Assembly: GCA_009783865.1 (NCBI GenBank)
Contig: WRCR01000144.1
Span: 1 to 8,635 of the forward strand
Length of the DNA stretch: 8,635 bases
Direction: 5' to 3'
DNA from: Planctomycetaceae bacterium
Lineage (GTDB): Bacteria > Planctomycetota > Planctomycetia > Pirellulales > Thermoguttaceae
Shown: one piece after another, positions 6,025-8,635 of the stretch
Numbering within the stretch: the first letter of the stretch is position 1
Layout: the number at the start of each line of letters is the position of its first letter
Position numbers and translations under genes: made by a program
The notes under the pieces: generated by a model
Database searches by the model: none
What the model saw: the letters and a program-made list of their open reading frames with translations, nothing else
What the model was told of the DNA's origin: nothing

Positions 6025-8070
6025 ATGAAAAAAATATATTACTCACTGATTTTGTTTTTTGCAGTTGCCTCTTTTGCAGTTGCGCAACAAGTTCCGACTT
6101 GGCGTTGGGACGAAGCACCGAGAGATGTACTGCTCGAAAAAGGTGCTGACACAATTAAAATGCTTCTGTCAACAACGGACGAGAATGCTATGCTCAACGT
6201 TGTGAAGCAGCCCGGCACAGAAATTGACATTCTGCGCTTGAAAATGTTTGCCTACAAACGTCTCGGCACCCACGGTTCGGTCAAAGCAGTTCCGGTGCTG
6301 ATTGAAAAACTCGACATCGAAAAAGAGGGATTTTACGCAAGATATGCGCTGGAGATGATACCCGGCGATGAAGTCGATTTGGCGTTAATCGAATCGCTGA
6401 AGAATTTGAAACGTCCCGATGCCGTTGCCGGTGTTCTGAAAACGCTCGGTGTCCGCGAAGAATATCTTCTGCCGGGCAAGCAGCGGAATGTTGCCGCAAA
6501 GGCAGCGGAAGCCGCAAAGGGGTATCTTGCTGACGGGTATGCGCCCATTCGTCAATCAGCGGCTTACTGCTTTGCTCTCAACGGCGGCGATGCAGCGGTC
6601 GAGTTTTTCGTCAATCCGAAAATCGATGCTGAACTGGCGGACTCCGGTTTCCTTCTTGCCGAAAAGTTTCTGAAAAAAGGCGAGAAAGATAAAGTGTTGA
6701 AAATTTATGACGCGCTTGCCGCCGCAGAAATCCGTCCTTATCAAAAAGAGGCGGCGGTGCTTGCCGGTATCCTTGTCAAAGGTAATGACGGTATTCCGGT
6801 TTTCGTTCAGCAGTTTGCTTCTGAAGTGCCAAGAGAGTTCAGCATCAGTTTGAAAGCAAGCCGCGAATTACCGCCGGGACTTCCTGTGACGAAAACGCTT
6901 ATTGAACAGTTTGGCAAGCAGACGGACTCGTTCCGCAAGTCCTTGATTGTGCGGACTTTAGGTGAACGCTGCGATAAGGAATCGCTGACGGTTTCACGTC
7001 CTTTCGTTGCGGACTTGGTTAAAACCGGTGATGCGAAAGTTAAACTCGCAGCGATTCATTCACTCAAGAAAATCGGTGATGCTTCGGTTCTGCCGGTCTT
7101 GCTTGCGGCTGCAAATTCCGGTGATGAAGTAATTGCGGTTGCCGCCAACGATGTGCTTGGCAGTTTGCCCGGTAAAGAAGTTGACGCTGCGATTGTCGGT
7201 CTTTTGGAAAAAGGCGATGCGAAGACGAAAGCCGCCGCAATCAAATTGATTGAGGACCGGCGTATTACCTCGGCGTATCCCCAGTTGAATGCTGCGATGA
7301 AAGACGAGAACGCCGAAGTGCGTCAGGCGGCATTGAAAGCAATCGGACAAACCGCGACTTTCAGCGATTTCCCGATGCTGTTGAATCTTCTCGTTCAGGC
7401 AAAGGCGGAAGAGGTTGAAGGTGTTCTCGTTGTGCTGAAGTCGGCGGGAACCCGTATGCCGCAAGCGGATGTTGCCGATGCTATTGCAAAACGCTTTGAC
7501 GGTGTTTCAACCGAGGCGAAAATCAATCTGCTCGAACTTTTGAAAGAAATCGGCGGCATTAAGGCGTTGGAAATTGTCGAGAAAACCGCTTGGGGCAATG
7601 ATGCTGATTTGCAGGATAAGGCAACGGCACTGCTTGGTGCGTGGCCTCCCGGTCAGGAAGCCGACTTGGCGCGTTTGGCGCAGGTTTGCAAAAAGTTGGC
7701 AACGGAAGACGGCAGATATAAGAGCCGCGGATTGCGGGGTTATATCCGTTTAGCGCGGCAGTTCAATATGCCGGAGGAGCATCGTCTTGCGATTTGCGAG
7801 GATGCGTTGAAATTGTCTGACCGGCTTGACGACAAGAAACTTATCATTGATGTTTATTCCCGATGGCCTTCGCTGACTATGCTTGATAAAGCGGTCAAGT
7901 ATTTAGATGATGCCGAGTTGAAAGAGGCGGCGTGTGATGCGGCGGTGAAGATTGCCGAGAAGTTACAGGGCAAGGACAAGAAAATCGTCGATGCGATGAA
8001 TAAGGTTCTTGCGGTCAGCGGCAACAATGCTGTAAAAGACAAGGCGAAGATTATCTTGACGAAACAGTGA
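6025..8070 (+). CDS. Secreted HEAT-repeat protein
   Basis: The 681-residue product opens with a Sec signal peptide: MKK, a hydrophobic core to about residue 18, and a probable cleavage after AVA (18-20). The rest is almost entirely paired helices. Recognisable HEAT units include VKLAAIHSLKKIGDASVLPVLL (339-360), the next unit (about 368-395), and EVRQAALKAIGQTATFSDFPMLLNLL (431-456); the pattern weakens towards both ends. Such superhelical scaffolds bind proteins or other ligands, and no catalytic motif is visible. The mature protein would sit in the periplasm or at the envelope. There is no Shine-Dalgarno site before the ATG; the start is chosen because it opens the signal peptide. The position 73 nt after the Tat-exported oxidoreductase suggests co-transcription and a shared envelope role. 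The partner is unknown. Lys, Ala and Leu are very frequent, as is usual for the fold. Confidence 0.88.
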   Translation: MKKIYYSLILFFAVASFAVAQQVPTWRWDEAPRDVLLEKGADTIKMLLSTTDENAMLNVVKQPGTEIDILRLKMFAYKRLGTHGSVKAVPVLIEKLDIEKEGFYARYALEMIPGDEVDLALIESLKNLKRPDAVAGVLKTLGVREEYLLPGKQRNVAAKAAEAAKGYLADGYAPIRQSAAYCFALNGGDAAVEFFVNPKIDAELADSGFLLAEKFLKKGEKDKVLKIYDALAAAEIRPYQKEAAVLAGILVKGNDGIPVFVQQFASEVPREFSISLKASRELPPGLPVTKTLIEQFGKQTDSFRKSLIVRTLGERCDKESLTVSRPFVADLVKTGDAKVKLAAIHSLKKIGDASVLPVLLAAANSGDEVIAVAANDVLGSLPGKEVDAAIVGLLEKGDAKTKAAAIKLIEDRRITSAYPQLNAAMKDENAEVRQAALKAIGQTATFSDFPMLLNLLVQAKAEEVEGVLVVLKSAGTRMPQADVADAIAKRFDGVSTEAKINLLELLKEIGGIKALEIVEKTAWGNDADLQDKATALLGAWPPGQEADLARLAQVCKKLATEDGRYKSRGLRGYIRLARQFNMPEEHRLAICEDALKLSDRLDDKKLIIDVYSRWPSLTMLDKAVKYLDDAELKEAACDAAVKIAEKLQGKDKKIVDAMNKVLAVSGNNAVKDKAKIILTKQ

Positions 8071-8096
8071 TAGTTAGTACAGAGCCGCAATCGTAT

Positions 8097-8242
8097 GGGA
8101 ACCTCTAAAAATCCCTACTATTTGTGTTTTAGCGATTGCACTCTTCTTTGCGTAGTTTGCGTAAACTTTTGTGTACTTTGCGGTTAAGATTTTTACCGCA
8201 AGAGACGCACGAGATACGCAAGGGAGATTTTTAGAGGTTCCC
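8097..8242. repeat. Nested palindromic intergenic element
   Basis: An outer perfect 17-bp inverted repeat, GGGAACCTCTAAAAATC (8097-8113) with its complement at 8226-8242, encloses an inner diverged palindrome. The inner left half has four related units: TTTGCGT (8147), TTTGCGT (8156), TTTTGTGT (8167) and TTTGCGGTT (8177). The inner right half has the mirror units ACCGCAA (8195), GACGCAC (8204) and ACGCAA (8216). The centre folds as TTGCGGT/ACCGCAA. There is no coding frame. The element resembles the dispersed TTTGCGG-TTAA / TTAACCGCAAA palindromes seen in many environmental bacterial genomes (recalled, not searched). No target-site duplication is visible. It begins 26 nt after the HEAT gene stop and could also end its transcript. 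Confidence 0.75.
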
Positions 8243-8294
8243 TTTACTTACAAAATCCTATTTATTTACCTGATATGAAAAGTGACTGTCAAGA

Positions 8295-8311
8295 GTGAAA
8301 AAGATTTTCAC
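8295..8311. other. Small hairpin upstream of the tRNA promoter
   Basis: GTGAAAA/TTTTCAC, a 7-bp stem with a 3-nt loop, followed by neither T-run nor gene start. Apart from this hairpin, the stretch from 8243 to 8340 shows no gene and nothing else I can support. Confidence 0.3.
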
Positions 8312-8340
8312 GGAAAATATTTGCTCGTACCGCCCCCCAG

Positions 8341-8368
8341 TTGACAGAATTGGTACGTCGTGTAGAAT
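8341..8368 (+). promoter_or_regulatory. Strong promoter of the initiator tRNA gene
   Basis: A perfect TTGACA (8341-8346) and TAGAAT (8363-8368, 5 of 6 matches) are 16 nt apart, the best promoter in the window. Transcription would start near 8375, giving a 5' leader of about 34 nt to be removed by RNase P. Confidence 0.8.
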
Positions 8369-8408
8369 CAAGGTAATGTCGGTTCGTTTTTATTTTACTT
8401 GTAAATGA

Positions 8409-8481
8409 CGCGGGGTAGAGCAGTCGGCAGCTCGTGAGGCTCATAACCTCAAGGTCACAGGTTCGAGTCCTGTCCCCGCCA
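8409..8481 (+). tRNA. Initiator tRNA-Met (anticodon CAT)
   Basis: The 73-nt gene folds as a full cloverleaf: acceptor CGCGGGG/CCCCGCC, D-stem GAGC/GCTC, anticodon stem TGAGG/CCTCA with loop CTCATAA, and T-stem ACAGG/CCTGT with loop TTCGAGT. Two features mark it as the initiator rather than the elongator: position 1 does not pair with 72 (C1 opposite C72, where E. coli has C1-A72), and the D-stem has A11-T24 where elongators have a pyrimidine-purine pair. The three G-C pairs of the anticodon stem are reduced to two, since pair 29-41 is A-T. The discriminator is A73. CCA is not encoded (TCC follows), so the CCA-adding enzyme must supply it. Confidence 0.93.
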
Positions 8482-8493
8482 TCCTTAAAAAAT

Positions 8494-8607
8494 AGGGGTT
8501 TGCAATTAGTTTGGTGTTGCGTTTCTGTCAAAAGAAACGCCGTTAAAAAGTCAAAATTGACTTTTTATGGCGGAGAAAGAGCGCAAAAATGCCAAAACTA
8601 AACCCCT
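8494..8607. repeat. Hairpin-rich segment enclosed by an inverted repeat, after the tRNA
   Basis: AGGGGTTT (8494-8501) is the exact complement of AAACCCCT (8600-8607). Between them lie GCGTTTCT/AGAAACGC (8519-8526 with 8533-8540, 6-nt loop) and TAAAAAGTCA/TGACTTTTTA (8544-8553 with 8558-8567, 4-nt loop), the latter extendable by GCC/GGC past a small internal loop. The second stem carries five T's in its right arm and could help end the tRNA transcript. The whole could instead be a structured RNA or a small palindromic repeat. Confidence 0.5.
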
Positions 8608-8635
8608 CCCAACCGCCGAAACATTGCACCGACAG
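8589..8635 (+). CDS. Possible start of a gene running off the right edge, perhaps an integrase
   Basis: An ATG at 8589 opens a frame that remains open to the window end and reads MPKLNPSQPPKHCTD. From memory, many planctomycete tyrosine recombinases begin with MPKL followed by Pro/Lys-rich residues and a His or Cys cluster, and an integrase directly after a tRNA gene is a classical arrangement. Only 15 residues are visible, so this is a suggestion and not an identification. A second open frame starts at ATG 8567 and reads MAEKERKNAKTK. Neither has a good Shine-Dalgarno site: GGAG at 8572-8575 is 13 nt from the 8589 start. The first bases overlap the right arm of the inverted repeat described above, which weakens either call. 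Confidence 0.3.
   Translation, partial: MPKLNPSQPPKHCTD

Noticed and set aside
8147..8185. TTTGCGT units as a tandem-repeat or CRISPR array
   Set aside because: Units are short, unequal in spacing and mirrored on the other side of a centre, so they belong to a palindrome and not to a spacer array.
8289..8531. 80-residue minus-strand frame containing GGDRTRTCDL
   Set aside because: It is the antisense of the tRNA gene. This peptide is a well-known spurious translation product of reversed tRNA sequences.
8623..8635. 13-nt exact match to 4003-4015 as an attachment-site repeat
   Set aside because: At 4003-4015 the bases are ordinary ferredoxin codons. A 13-nt coincidence somewhere in a window this long is not surprising.

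Overview
The window looks like a stretch of chromosome from a Planctomycetes-type bacterium. This is inferred from gene content: a Tat-exported Gfo/Idh/MocA oxidoreductase, a secreted HEAT-repeat protein beside it, and a cupin of the mannose-6-phosphate isomerase fold. No rRNA or other phylogenetic marker confirms it. Promoters with near-consensus TTGACA/TATAAT hexamers can be read, while Shine-Dalgarno sites range from clear to absent.

Layout. The left edge holds the 3' end of an unrecognised + strand gene (1-580). It converges on a minus-strand block that reads right to left: two small 2[4Fe-4S] ferredoxins (4195-4368 and 3984-4172), threonyl-tRNA synthetase thrS (2085-3884, with its own promoter), and the cupin/phosphomannose-isomerase-like gene (653-1927). 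A 236-nt divergent intergenic region (4369-4604) follows. It carries a promoter for the + strand and a 13-bp perfect inverted repeat. The + strand then encodes the Tat-signal Gfo/Idh/MocA oxidoreductase (4605-5951) and, 73 nt downstream, a 681-residue signal-peptide HEAT-repeat protein (6025-8070).

The right end is accessory-looking. A 338-nt gene-free stretch holds a nested palindromic element (8097-8242) and a strong promoter. The promoter feeds an initiator tRNA-Met (8409-8481). After the tRNA comes a hairpin-rich segment, and then a short open frame running off the edge whose first residues recall planctomycete tyrosine-recombinase N-termini (weak, memory-based evidence).

How the genes work together: the ferredoxins are generic electron carriers, thrS and the tRNA serve translation, and the oxidoreductase/HEAT pair is probably one envelope-directed transcription unit of unknown substrate. 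I do not see a defence system, CRISPR array or complete mobile element. The points most worth following up are the nested palindrome, the large inverted repeat upstream of the oxidoreductase, the unusual initiator tRNA and the possible tRNA-linked integrase at the right edge.
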